Assembly: GCA_026985615.1 (NCBI GenBank)
Contig: JALSQD010000045.1
Span: forward strand, 1 to 36,254
DNA: 36,254 bases
Direction: 5' to 3'
DNA from: Thermaceae bacterium
GTDB lineage: Bacteria > Deinococcota > Deinococci > Deinococcales > Marinithermaceae
Part shown: positions 7,867 to 14,966 of the stretch, piece by piece
Numbering within the stretch: position 1 is the stretch's first letter
Layout: every line of letters starts with the position of its first letter
Notes under the pieces: generated by a model
The model's input: only the letters and a program-made list of their open reading frames with translations
The model's database searches: none
What the model was told of the DNA's origin: nothing
Position numbers and translations under genes: made by a program

Positions 7867-8147
7867 TTCCCGATGGCCCGCGCCCGCGGGTGCACCCACA
7901 GCTCGGCCTCGGTGAGGTGCTGCAGCATCAAGAAGCTCACCAAGTACTCAGCGAGCTCGTCGTCGGCCAGGTCCGCGTCGCCCTCGCTGCGGCCGTGGCC
8001 CGGCAGGTCCACCGCCACGTAACTGCGCCCCGGGGGCAGGTCGCAGTCCACCCAGTCGTCCGCGGCGTAGCCGATGAGCACGCAGGGCGGGCCCTGGCCC
8101 CAGCGGTCGTAGACGAGGTTGTAGCCGTAGACGTGCAGGTAGGGCAT
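7785..8147 (-). CDS. Half-length alpha/beta-hydrolase-like protein lacking nucleophile
   Basis: A 120-residue protein resembling only the N-terminal half of an alpha/beta-hydrolase: WGQGPPCVLIG strand, then VAVDLPGHGRSEG, the typical strand 4/oxyanion region. At the nucleophile elbow, where families read LVGHSLGG, it has LWVHPRAR: Pro replaces the Ser. The protein ends shortly after, so no Asp/His triad part exists. Its ATG overlaps the stop of the upstream hydrolase-like gene (TAATG), implying coupled translation. Its last 82 bases are antisense to the CLC 3' end. Either a non-catalytic partner or a decaying gene; conserved spacing and clean coding style favour the former, as inference. Confidence 0.65.
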   Translation of the reverse strand: MPYLHVYGYNLVYDRWGQGPPCVLIGYAADDWVDCDLPPGRSYVAVDLPGHGRSEGDADLADDELAEYLVSFLMLQHLTEAELWVHPRARAIGNYLSERLSLAVSPAPGCSEASEGRTVS

Positions 8148-8920
8148 TACTTGGGCGCCTCCGGGTCGAAACGCAACGGCGGCGGGGGCTCCTCCGCGGC
8201 GGGCTCGTCCTGCCACTCGGCAGGCCCGTCGAGAAACTCGCGGTGACGGGTGATGAAGCCGTGGGCCACGCTCACCGCCTCGCGCGGGTTCTCCCAAAAA
8301 CCGAAGTGGCCCGCGCCGTCAAGGGTCACCAGGATGCCGTGGAGCTCGGGAATCCACTCGGTGATCTCGTGGGCGTAGCGCATGGGCGCGAAGACGTCTT
8401 CGGCGCCCACCACGGTCATCACCGGGAGGTCCTTGAGGGTACGGAGCTGCTTGCGCTCGTCGCCCAGTTGCTCGAGCGCCGCAAGCCAGGCGGCGAGCCC
8501 TTCCGGCTCGAGCCCCGCCTCCCAGGCGACCAGGAGCTCCTCGCCCCGGTCGAGCATCAGCCCGCCGAAGAAGAGCGGCCGCGCCACCCGCGCGAACCCC
8601 TCGGTGCCGCCCGCCTCGAGCGCCCAGGCCAGCGCCCGCACCCGCGCGCGCAAGGCGGCGTCCGCGCGGGCGTAGGGCGAGAACCACGCCAGGCTGCGCG
8701 CCTGTTTCTCCACCGCCAGCCGCACCGCCGCGAGGCCGGCCTCGAAAGAGGCCACCAGGTGCGCCTCCTCGGGTACATCGGCGCTCCAGGCCTCGAGCTG
8801 AGCCGCGGGGGTGGGCCGGCGCGGAAGCTCGAGCGCCCGGTAGTCCTCCATACGCTCTGCGAGCAGGGCGAAGCCGCTGGGCGGGCTCAGGTAACCGGGC
8901 AGGTAGACGATCGTTTCCAC
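8147..8920 (-). CDS. Alpha/beta-hydrolase-fold protein with substituted nucleophile
   Basis: About 257 residues with the complete alpha/beta-hydrolase outline: IVYLPGYLSPP at the start, acid loop VVGAEDVFAP and catalytic-His loop GAGHFGF. Gapless comparison of LVASFEAGLAA with the usual LVGHSLGGLAA puts Phe at the nucleophile Ser position, so classical esterase activity is unlikely; a neighbouring Ser one residue earlier could only act if the elbow is shifted. GTG 8920 (reads METIVYLPGY) is the natural start; ATG 8950 is possible but would overlap the divergent thioesterase start. It is coupled by TAATG to a second, half-length hydrolase-like gene. Substrate unknown. Confidence 0.72.
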   Translation of the reverse strand: METIVYLPGYLSPPSGFALLAERMEDYRALELPRRPTPAAQLEAWSADVPEEAHLVASFEAGLAAVRLAVEKQARSLAWFSPYARADAALRARVRALAWALEAGGTEGFARVARPLFFGGLMLDRGEELLVAWEAGLEPEGLAAWLAALEQLGDERKQLRTLKDLPVMTVVGAEDVFAPMRYAHEITEWIPELHGILVTLDGAGHFGFWENPREAVSVAHGFITRHREFLDGPAEWQDEPAAEEPPPPLRFDPEAPK

Positions 8921-8935
8921 CCCTGCATCATCGCA

Positions 8936-8941
8936 TAGAAT
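8936..8941 (+). promoter_or_regulatory. Leaderless -10 box for thioesterase gene
   Basis: TAGAAT ends seven bases before ATG 8949. The identical box and spacing precede sdaAB (22854-22859), which supports ATG 8949 as the true start and thus the frameshift interpretation. Confidence 0.6.
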
Positions 8942-8948
8942 GGGCGGC

Positions 8949-9358
8949 ATGTCCCCCCTCGACCCCAGCCTGCTCAAGCGCCCCGGGCTCGACCGCAGTC
9001 TGGGGTGACCTACCCCGAGATCGGCCCCGAGCGCGTGCGCGCTCGCCTCACCGTGGACGAACGCCACCTCCAGCCCTTCGGTTACCTGCACGGCGGCGTG
9101 AGCGTGGCCCTAGCCGAGAGCGCCGCCAGCGTCGGCGCGACCGTGGCCGCCGGCGAGGGCCGGGTGGCCTTCGGCCTGGAGATTAACGCCAACCACCTGC
9201 GTCCGGTGCGGCCGGGAACGATGCTCAAGGCGACGGCCACACCCCTGCACAAGGGCCGGAGCACCCAGGTGTGGCGCATCGAAATTCGCGACGGCGCGGG
9301 CCGGCTGGTCTGCGCCAGCCGCTGCACGCTGGCGTTGGTGGAGGCCGAAGGCGCTTGA
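8949..9358 (+). CDS. PaaI-type hotdog acyl-CoA thioesterase with apparent frameshift
   Basis: The hotdog-fold body (from GTG 9005, 117 residues) has the signature HLQPFGYLHGGVSVAL and NANHLRPVRPG of PaaI/YbdB-type thioesterases, which hydrolyse acyl-CoA such as aromatic or hydroxybenzoyl-CoA. ATG 8949, seven bases after a TAGAAT box, encodes 19 residues (MSPLDPSLLKRPGLDRSLG) that look like this family's N-terminus, then hits TGA at 9006. One extra G in the GGGG run at 9002-9005 would join both frames as SLG-VTYPE, giving a normal length near 136 residues. So the gene has a one-base deletion, a sequencing error, or slippage at the G run; otherwise a shortened protein starts at GTG 9005. Confidence 0.75.
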
Positions 9359-9382
9359 CAGCGAGCACGGGCCGTGTAAGGT
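9355..9382 (+). promoter_or_regulatory. Consensus promoter of the aroF-tyrA operon
   Basis: Perfect -35 TTGACA (9355-9360), 16-base spacer, -10 TAAGGT (9377-9382). The -35 overlaps the stop codon of the thioesterase gene. Transcription would begin near 9389, at or next to ATG 9390, about 140 bases before aroF. Confidence 0.8.
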
Positions 9383-9389
9383 TATGCAT

Positions 9390-9494
9390 ATGCGAGCGAC
9401 CTTGCGCGCAACCCGAAAAGGAGGTGGTGCAGCCATGGAGGATGGCTATCCTGGCTATCGCCACCCCGAACCGGCCGCGCGCCCGCGCGCATGA
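9390..9494 (+). CDS. Leader peptide ORF with two Tyr codons upstream of aroF
   Basis: A short ORF inside the aroF leader. From ATG 9390 (seven bases after the -10, so leaderless) it has 34 codons; in the same frame ATG 9435 has AAGGAGGTG at ideal distance and gives 19 residues, MEDGYPGYRHPEPAARPRA, with TAT Tyr codons at 9447 and 9456. The first Tyr codon is in the loop region of a small hairpin (9439-9443 with 9448-9452), and a GC-only inverted repeat (9477-9490) lies directly before the stop codon. Position before DAHP synthase and prephenate dehydrogenase, the tyrosine branch, suggests translation-sensing control. No T-run terminator is visible. Confidence 0.55.
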   Translation: MRATLRATRKGGGAAMEDGYPGYRHPEPAARPRA

Positions 9495-9530
9495 CCCCAA
9501 GCCCCTCAAAACCCGACACGGAGTTCGAAC

Positions 9531-10559
9531 ATGCTGATCGTCACCGAACCTGGCATTTCCAAGAAAGCCTTTGACGCCCTCATCGAGGAGATCAAGCGCC
9601 AGGGCTACACCCCCCACGTTTCCCAGGGGGAGGCCCACACCCTCATCGGCGCCATCGGGGCGCCGCCCACCCCCGAGCTGATGGAGCACTTCCGCGCCCT
9701 CCCCGGCGTGGAGCAGGTGATCCGCATCTCCAAGCCCTACAAGCTGGCGAGCTGGGAGGTGCATCCCGAGCCCTCGGTGATCGCCTTCCCCACCGGGAAG
9801 ACCGGTGACGGCCACTTCATGGTCGCCGCCGGGCCCTGCGGCGTGGAGTCGCGCGAGCAGATCCTCACCGCCGCGCGTTACGTCAAGAAGCGCGGCGCCC
9901 AGATGCTGCGCGGCGGCGCCTTCAAGCCCCGCACCAGCCCCTACGCCTTCCAGGGGCTGGGCGTCGAGGGGCTCAAGCTGCTGGCCGAGGCGCGGGGCGA
10001 GACCGGCCTGCCGGTGGTCACCGAGGTCACCAGTCCCAACCTGGTGGACGTGGTGGCCGAGTACGCCGACGTGTTGCAGATCGGCGCCCGCAACGCCCAG
10101 AACTTCGCCCTGCTCAAGGCCGCCGGCGGCGCGGGCAAGCCGGTGCTGCTCAAGCGCGGCATGAGCATGACGCTCGACGAATTCCTGATGGCCGCCGAGT
10201 ACATCCTCAGCGAGGGCAACCCCAACGTCGTGCTGGTGGAGCGCGGCATCCGCACCTTCGAAAAGTCCACCCGCTTCACGCTCGACGTCTCGGCGGTGCC
10301 GGTGCTCAAGGCCCAGACCCACCTGCCCGTCTGGATCGATCCCTCGCACGCCGCCGGCAAGCGCGCCTACGTGCAACCCCTGGCGCTGGCCGGCATCGCC
10401 GCCGGGGCCGATGGCATCATCGTGGAGACCCACCCCAACCCCGAACAGGCCAAGTCCGACGCCGCCCAGCAGCTCCACGAAGAGGAATTCGCAACGCTCA
10501 TGGAGGCGGTGCGCCGGCTCCTGCCCGCGGTGGACAAGACCATCGCGGTGCCCGCCTGA
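9531..10559 (+). CDS. aroF: 3-deoxy-D-arabino-heptulosonate 7-phosphate synthase, type I-beta
   Basis: The first enzyme of the shikimate pathway: condenses phosphoenolpyruvate and erythrose 4-phosphate to DAHP. 342 residues. Residues ~1-70 form the N-terminal ferredoxin-like regulatory domain found in Thermotoga-type enzymes, where it mediates Tyr feedback inhibition; the rest is the barrel with GPCGVES (PEP/metal Cys), GAFKPRTSPYAFQG, KRG and DPSHAAGKR motifs. ATG 9531 has GGAG eight bases upstream. tyrA follows after three bases, so flux into tyrosine is controlled as a unit, in line with the Tyr-codon leader and the regulatory domain. Confidence 0.96.
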   Translation: MLIVTEPGISKKAFDALIEEIKRQGYTPHVSQGEAHTLIGAIGAPPTPELMEHFRALPGVEQVIRISKPYKLASWEVHPEPSVIAFPTGKTGDGHFMVAAGPCGVESREQILTAARYVKKRGAQMLRGGAFKPRTSPYAFQGLGVEGLKLLAEARGETGLPVVTEVTSPNLVDVVAEYADVLQIGARNAQNFALLKAAGGAGKPVLLKRGMSMTLDEFLMAAEYILSEGNPNVVLVERGIRTFEKSTRFTLDVSAVPVLKAQTHLPVWIDPSHAAGKRAYVQPLALAGIAAGADGIIVETHPNPEQAKSDAAQQLHEEEFATLMEAVRRLLPAVDKTIAVPA

Positions 10560-10562
10560 GCC

Positions 10563-11636
10563 GTGGCCCTCGAACGCGTCGGCATCTTTGGCGTCGGCCT
10601 CCTCGGGGGCAGCGTGGGGCTGGGGTTGCGCGAGCGCTTCCTCGCCCACGAGGTCGTGGCCTACGACCCTGACCCCACCGCCCTCGAGGCGGCGCGGGCG
10701 CTGGGGGTGGCCGATCGGGTGGAGCCGCAGCTGGGCCCCTGGATCGCCGAGCTCGACCTGGGCGTGCTCGCCGCGCCGGTAGGGGCGCTTGAGGCGCTGG
10801 GGCGGGCGGTGGCCGAGCACGCCAGCCCGCGCACGCTCTGGACGGACGTGGGCAGCGTCAAGGCGCCGGTGGTGCGGGCGCTCGAGCCCCTTCTGCCCCG
10901 CTTCGTGGGCGGCCACCCCATGGCCGGCAGCGAACGCGCGGGCGTCGAGAACGCCCACGCCGGTCTGCTGCAGAACGCCGCCTGGATCCTCACCCCCTCC
11001 AAGCGCACCGCCGCCGCCGACCTCAAGGCGGTCGAGGAGCTGGTGGGCCAGCTGGGGGCCTACCCGCTGCTGGTGTCCCCCGAGCTGCACGACCGGCTGG
11101 TGGCGCGCGTCTCGCACCTGCCCTACCTGCTCGCTGTCGCCCTCAACCACGTGGTGGACGCCGACCCCAACCGCGAAACGCTGATGTTCCTGGCCGCGGG
11201 CGGCTTCCGCGACCTCACCCGCGTGGCCTCGGGCTCGCCGCGCATGAGCCGCGACATGGTGGTGGCCAATCGCGAGGCGGTGCGGGAGGCCGCGCGCGAC
11301 CTGCGCCGCGCCCTCGACGAGCTGATGGCCCTGCTCGACGAGCCCGACGCCTTCCTGGAAAAAGCGGCCGAGGCCAAGCGCATCCGCGACAGTCTACCGG
11401 TGGTGCGCCGTAGCCTCTTGCCCGTGCAGCACGACCTCGTGGTGGCCGTGCCCGACCGCCCGGGCGAGCTCGCCCGCATCACTACTGCGCTGGGTGAGGC
11501 CGGTGTGAACATCAAGGACATCGAGGTGCTCAACATCCGCGACGAAGGCGGGGCCATCCGGCTGGGCTTCGTGAGCGCCGAGGAGAAGGCCGCGGGGCGG
11601 AAGGTGCTCGAGGACATCGGCTACCGGACGCGCTGA
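10563..11636 (+). CDS. tyrA: Prephenate dehydrogenase with C-terminal ACT domain
   Basis: Oxidatively decarboxylates prephenate to 4-hydroxyphenylpyruvate, the committed step to tyrosine. 357 residues. The N-terminal Rossmann fold has IFGVGLLGGS (residues ~7-16), followed by the GGHPMAGSE motif and the conserved His in RVSHLPYLLA. Residues ~288-355 are an ACT domain (DLVVAVPDRPGELARI), the usual tyrosine-sensing module. GTG 10563 starts three bases after the aroF stop, so the two are one transcription unit. No ribosome-binding site better than the coupling itself is seen. Confidence 0.95.
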   Translation: MALERVGIFGVGLLGGSVGLGLRERFLAHEVVAYDPDPTALEAARALGVADRVEPQLGPWIAELDLGVLAAPVGALEALGRAVAEHASPRTLWTDVGSVKAPVVRALEPLLPRFVGGHPMAGSERAGVENAHAGLLQNAAWILTPSKRTAAADLKAVEELVGQLGAYPLLVSPELHDRLVARVSHLPYLLAVALNHVVDADPNRETLMFLAAGGFRDLTRVASGSPRMSRDMVVANREAVREAARDLRRALDELMALLDEPDAFLEKAAEAKRIRDSLPVVRRSLLPVQHDLVVAVPDRPGELARITTALGEAGVNIKDIEVLNIRDEGGAIRLGFVSAEEKAAGRKVLEDIGYRTR

Positions 11637-11651
11637 ACGCGCGCGACCGCG

Positions 11652-11657
11652 TATAGT
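11652..11657 (+). promoter_or_regulatory. -10 box for the UspA gene
   Basis: TATAGT lies 51 bases before the UspA start, leaving a leader of about 45 bases filled by an 11-bp triple repeat. No clear -35. Confidence 0.5.
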
Positions 11658-11660
11658 GAA

Positions 11661-11693
11661 GAAGACGTAAGGAAGACGTAAGGAAGACGTAAG
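11661..11693 (+). repeat. Three tandem 11-bp repeats in the uspA leader
   Basis: GAAGACGTAAG occurs three times without gaps (11661, 11672, 11683), then GAAAAGGAGG continues into the ribosome-binding site. Each unit joint contains AAGGA, a Shine-Dalgarno-like core. The unit is close to one helical turn. Confidence 0.95.
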
Positions 11694-11708
11694 GAAAAGG
11701 AGGGGACG

Positions 11709-12155
11709 ATGTACAAACGTGTCCTGCTGCCCACGGACGGTTCGGCGTGCAGCGAGGCGGCGCTGCGCGAAGGCCTGGAGCTGGTCAAGACCTGCGGCGC
11801 CGAGGCCACCGTGCTCTACGTCGTGGAGAACCCCCTGCTCACCCTCCCCATGCTCCCCGAGGGCATTCCCTACGAGGCCGAGCTCTACGAGGACCTCAAG
11901 AAGGCGGCCGAGGAGACGCTCGAGCGCGCCCGCGCCATCGCCAAGGAGATGGGGCTCGAGGTCACGACGCTCATGCGCGAGGGGCAGCCCGTGCCCACGA
12001 TCGTGGAGGTGGCCAAGGACTACGACTTGGTCGTCATGGGCACCCACGGGCGGGGCGCTTTGGAAAAGCTCATTTTGGGATCCGTCACCGAGGGCGTGTT
12101 GCACCGCACCACCACGAGCACCTTGGTGATCCACTGCAAACGCGACGCCGCCTGA
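11709..12155 (+). CDS. UspA-family universal stress protein
   Basis: A single-domain 148-residue UspA protein. It starts RVLLPTDGS and carries the ATP-binding pattern VMGTHGRG...GSVTEGVL (G-2X-G-9X-GS) at residues ~112-131, placing it with nucleotide-binding Usp proteins that respond to stress and starvation. ATG 11709 has AAGGAGGGG just upstream. Expressed from its own TATAGT promoter through a repeat-bearing leader, separate from aroF-tyrA. The leaderless nfeD promoter follows right behind the stop codon. Confidence 0.94.
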   Translation: MYKRVLLPTDGSACSEAALREGLELVKTCGAEATVLYVVENPLLTLPMLPEGIPYEAELYEDLKKAAEETLERARAIAKEMGLEVTTLMREGQPVPTIVEVAKDYDLVVMGTHGRGALEKLILGSVTEGVLHRTTTSTLVIHCKRDAA

Positions 12156-12160
12156 GCTGG

Positions 12161-12166
12161 TAAGCT
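12161..12166 (+). promoter_or_regulatory. Leaderless -10 box for nfeD
   Basis: TAAGCT ends seven bases before GTG 12174. This favours GTG over the TTG one codon upstream. Confidence 0.5.
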
Positions 12167-12173
12167 GGGGTTG

Positions 12174-13451
12174 GTGCTACGTAGCTTTTTTCTAACCTTA
12201 CTCTTGATGCTGGTCGGCTCGGCCGGCGCCGTTAGCTATGTCATCAACATCGAGGGCGAGATCGACCTGCCGCTGGCCGCTTACGTGGAGGACGGCCTGG
12301 CGCGCGCCGAGGCCGAGGAGGCCAGCGGCGTGGTCTTCTGGATCGACACGCCGGGCGGACGCGTGGACGCGGCCATGCGCATCTCCGACGCCATCCTCGG
12401 CACGCCGCTGCCCACGCTGGCCGTGGTCAAGAACGCCTTCTCTGCGGGCGCACTGATCTCGCTTTCCGCCGAGCAGATCGCCATGCTCCCCGGATCGGAG
12501 ATCGGCGCGGCGCTGCCCATCACGGTGACGCCGGTGACCGAGCCCACCGCAGCCGACCGCAAGACCATCAGCGCTCTCAAGGCCAAGTTCCGGGCCGTGG
12601 CCGAGGCACGCGGACGGCCGGTGGAGCTGGCCGAGGCCATGGTAGACCCGGAGATCGAGATCGAGGGCCTTGCCGCCAAGGGCGAGCCGCTCACGCTCAC
12701 CGCCGCCAAGGCGGTGGAGCTAGGGATGGCCGATTTCCAGGCGACGAGCCTGCGCGACGCGCTCGAGAAAGCCGGCTTCGCGGTCGAGACCGAGGTGCTG
12801 GAGGTGCCCACCCGCATCCAGGTGGCGCGCTTCCTCACCAGCATGTACGTCGCCCCGGTGCTGCTGGCGCTGGGGCTACTGGGACTGCTCATCGAGCTCT
12901 TCACCCCGGGCTTCGGCATCCCCGGACTCCTCGGCCTGGTGATGCTGGGCCTCTACTTCGCCGGCGGGTTGCTCGTGGGCATGAGTGGGTTGCTCGAGGT
13001 GGTGCTCTTCCTGGCGGGGGTGGCGCTCCTGCTCGCGGAGATGTTCCTTATCCCCGGTTTCGGCGTCGCCGGCATCGGGGGGTTTCTGGCCATCGCCGCC
13101 TCGATCTACCTCACCTTCGGGGCCCAAGCCCTCACGGTGGGCGCGATCGCGGTGCTGGTGGTGGCGCTGGGCACCTTCCTCACCTTCCGCTACCTGCCGC
13201 GCACGCGCACCGCGCACGCGCTGGTGCTAGAAGGGGCGATCGGGGAGCAGGCGCCGCCGCGTGAGCGACTGGCGGCGCTAGAGGGCGCGCTCGGCACCGC
13301 GATCACCGATCTCAGGCCGGCGGGAACGGCGCGCTTCGGCGAACGTAAAGTGGACGTGGTCTCCGACGGCGAGTACATCCCCAAGGGCTCGACCGTTCGG
13401 GTCGTGGAAGTAGAAGGCGCGCGCGTGGTCGTGCGCAAGGAGGAGGGATAA
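12174..13451 (+). CDS. NfeD-family membrane serine protease (stomatin-operon partner)
   Basis: A 425-residue NfeD1b-type protein. A signal-type hydrophobic N-terminus is followed by a ClpP-like protease domain (residues ~20-210): WIDTPGGRVDAAM and FSAGALIS with the likely nucleophile Ser90, and K130 or K136 as general base, as in archaeal 1510-N proteases that cut stomatin. Residues ~235-345 are four or five membrane helices, and ~365-425 a small OB-fold (GTARFGERKVDVVSDGEYIPKGSTVRV). The flotillin-like gene follows after three bases, the classical NfeD-SPFH pairing involved in membrane microdomain upkeep. Confidence 0.92.
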   Translation: MLRSFFLTLLLMLVGSAGAVSYVINIEGEIDLPLAAYVEDGLARAEAEEASGVVFWIDTPGGRVDAAMRISDAILGTPLPTLAVVKNAFSAGALISLSAEQIAMLPGSEIGAALPITVTPVTEPTAADRKTISALKAKFRAVAEARGRPVELAEAMVDPEIEIEGLAAKGEPLTLTAAKAVELGMADFQATSLRDALEKAGFAVETEVLEVPTRIQVARFLTSMYVAPVLLALGLLGLLIELFTPGFGIPGLLGLVMLGLYFAGGLLVGMSGLLEVVLFLAGVALLLAEMFLIPGFGVAGIGGFLAIAASIYLTFGAQALTVGAIAVLVVALGTFLTFRYLPRTRTAHALVLEGAIGEQAPPRERLAALEGALGTAITDLRPAGTARFGERKVDVVSDGEYIPKGSTVRVVEVEGARVVVRKEEG

Positions 13452-13454
13452 CGC

Positions 13455-14429
13455 ATGGACGTAGGTTTCTTGGTTATTGCTGGGCTGGTCCTCATCGGGC
13501 TCTTCATTCTCTTTTCGATCGTGCCGGTGGGCCTGTGGATCCAGGCCTGGGCCTCGGGGGTGCGGGTACCGCTCACCACGCTGATCGGGATGCGGCTGCG
13601 GAGAATTCCACCGGCACGGATTATCTACCCGCTCATCAACGCCACCAAGGCAGGTATCCCGGTAGAGCTCAACAAGCTGGAGTCGCACTACCTGGCCGGC
13701 GGCAACGTAGACCGGGTAGTCAACGCCCTTATCGCCGCGCAGAAAGCAGGCATTAACCTCACCTTTGACCGGGCGGCGGCTATTGACCTTGCTGGTCGCG
13801 ACGTGCTCGAAGCGGTGCAGGTTTCGGTGAACCCCAAGGTGATCCAGACCCCTATGGTCGCGGCCGTGGCCAAGGACGGCATCCAACTCCTTGCCACCGC
13901 CCGCATTACCGTGCGCGCCAACATCGACCGCCTCGTCGGCGGCGCGGGTGAGGAAACGATTATCGCCCGCGTGGGTGAGGGCATCGTCACCACCATCGGC
14001 TCGGCCAGAAGTCACAAAGACGTACTCGAAAACCCCGACATGATCTCTAAGACGGTGCTGGAAAAAGGGCTGGACGCTGGGACCGCTTTCGAGATTCTCT
14101 CGGTGGACATCGCCGATGTGGACGTGGGCAAGAACATCGGGGCGCAGCTGCAGATCGATCAGGCTGAGGCCGACAAAAAGATCGCACAGGCCAAGGCCGA
14201 GGAGCGCCGCGCCATGGCCGTGGCCGCCGAGCAAGAGATGCGTGCCAAGGTCGAGGAGATGCGGGCCAAGCTGGTGGAGGCCCAGGCCGCGGTGCCGATG
14301 GCGCTGGCCGAGGCGCTCAAGAGCGGCAACCTGGGGGTGATGGACTACTACACCCTCAAGAACATCGAGGCCGACACCGACATGCGCGAGTCGCTCAGCA
14401 AGGCCGCGGGCGAAGAGGACGAGCGGTAA
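13455..14429 (+). CDS. floA: Flotillin-like SPFH protein FloA
   Basis: A 324-residue FloA (YqfA-type) protein: one N-terminal membrane hairpin/helix (residues ~4-28), then the conserved FloA core (GMRLRRIPP, NATKAGI, LEAVQVSVNPKVI, GIQLLATARITVRANIDRLVGGAGEETIIARVGEGIV) and a C-terminal heptad-rich coiled coil with EA/AEE repeats (~225-290). Such proteins oligomerise into functional membrane microdomains. ATG 13455 sits three bases after nfeD. Codon use in the first half is somewhat less GC-rich than its neighbours. Confidence 0.95.
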   Translation: MDVGFLVIAGLVLIGLFILFSIVPVGLWIQAWASGVRVPLTTLIGMRLRRIPPARIIYPLINATKAGIPVELNKLESHYLAGGNVDRVVNALIAAQKAGINLTFDRAAAIDLAGRDVLEAVQVSVNPKVIQTPMVAAVAKDGIQLLATARITVRANIDRLVGGAGEETIIARVGEGIVTTIGSARSHKDVLENPDMISKTVLEKGLDAGTAFEILSVDIADVDVGKNIGAQLQIDQAEADKKIAQAKAEERRAMAVAAEQEMRAKVEEMRAKLVEAQAAVPMALAEALKSGNLGVMDYYTLKNIEADTDMRESLSKAAGEEDER

Positions 14430-14432
14430 ACG

Positions 14433-14957
14433 ATGAAATTCGACGACATCATCGGCCTGCTCTTTTTGCTCTTCTTCATCGTGGGGCCGATCCTGCGCGG
14501 GCTCTTCCGCCCCAACGAGCCGCTCATCGAGGTGGAGCTGCCCGAGGTCGAGCCGGAAAAGCCCGCGCAGCCGCCAGCGCAGCAACCCGCGCCGCAGCAG
14601 GCGGCACCCGCGAAGCCGGCGGCGCAGCCGGCGAGCCGACCGGCGGCCAGCTCGGCCGCCGCGCCGGGGTCCACGCCGACCCCGGTCGTGCGAAAGGACA
14701 CCGCCCAGCGGGCCGAGGACCACGCCGCGGGGACGCGCTCGCGCCAGCGCATCGAAGAAGCGCGGCGCCACGCCGGCGAGATGGCGGCGAGCGAGCAGCG
14801 CGCCTTCGCCACCGCGCAGGACCGCCCCCGGAACCAGTCCGGGCTCAAAGCCCACCGGCGGGCGATCATCAACGGCATGCTCTGGCACGAGATCCTCAGC
14901 GAGCCCGCAAGCCGGAGGCACCACGCTCGCAGACGGCGCAAGAAGTTGTTAAGCTGA
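14433..14957 (+). CDS. Single-pass membrane protein with Pro/Ala-rich linker, third gene of nfeD-floA operon
   Basis: 174 residues, family not recognised. One N-terminal membrane helix (residues ~4-24, IIGLLFLLFFIVGPILRG), an acidic patch, then a long low-complexity stretch of Pro, Ala and Gln (~35-85), and a basic, helical C-terminus (RSRQRIEEARRHAGEM... RRRRKKLLS) that would face the cytosol and could touch RNA, DNA or ribosomes. Starts three bases after floA and so belongs to that operon. A role alongside flotillin is guilt by association only. Confidence 0.75.
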   Translation: MKFDDIIGLLFLLFFIVGPILRGLFRPNEPLIEVELPEVEPEKPAQPPAQQPAPQQAAPAKPAAQPASRPAASSAAAPGSTPTPVVRKDTAQRAEDHAAGTRSRQRIEEARRHAGEMAASEQRAFATAQDRPRNQSGLKAHRRAIINGMLWHEILSEPASRRHHARRRRKKLLS

Positions 14958-14966
14958 GTCACGCGC

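Noticed and set aside
9225..11150. Long minus-strand frame of 641 codons opposite aroF-tyrA
   Set aside because: Shadow of two well-recognised plus-strand genes; composition dominated by Gly/His/Gln/Ala as expected from GC-rich antisense frames.
11661..11693. Tandem repeats considered as a CRISPR-like array
   Set aside because: Units are 11 bp with no spacers and no cas genes nearby.
13278..14924. Minus-strand frame of 548 codons opposite nfeD-floA-third gene
   Set aside because: Antisense shadow without start signal or motif; the plus-strand genes are clear.
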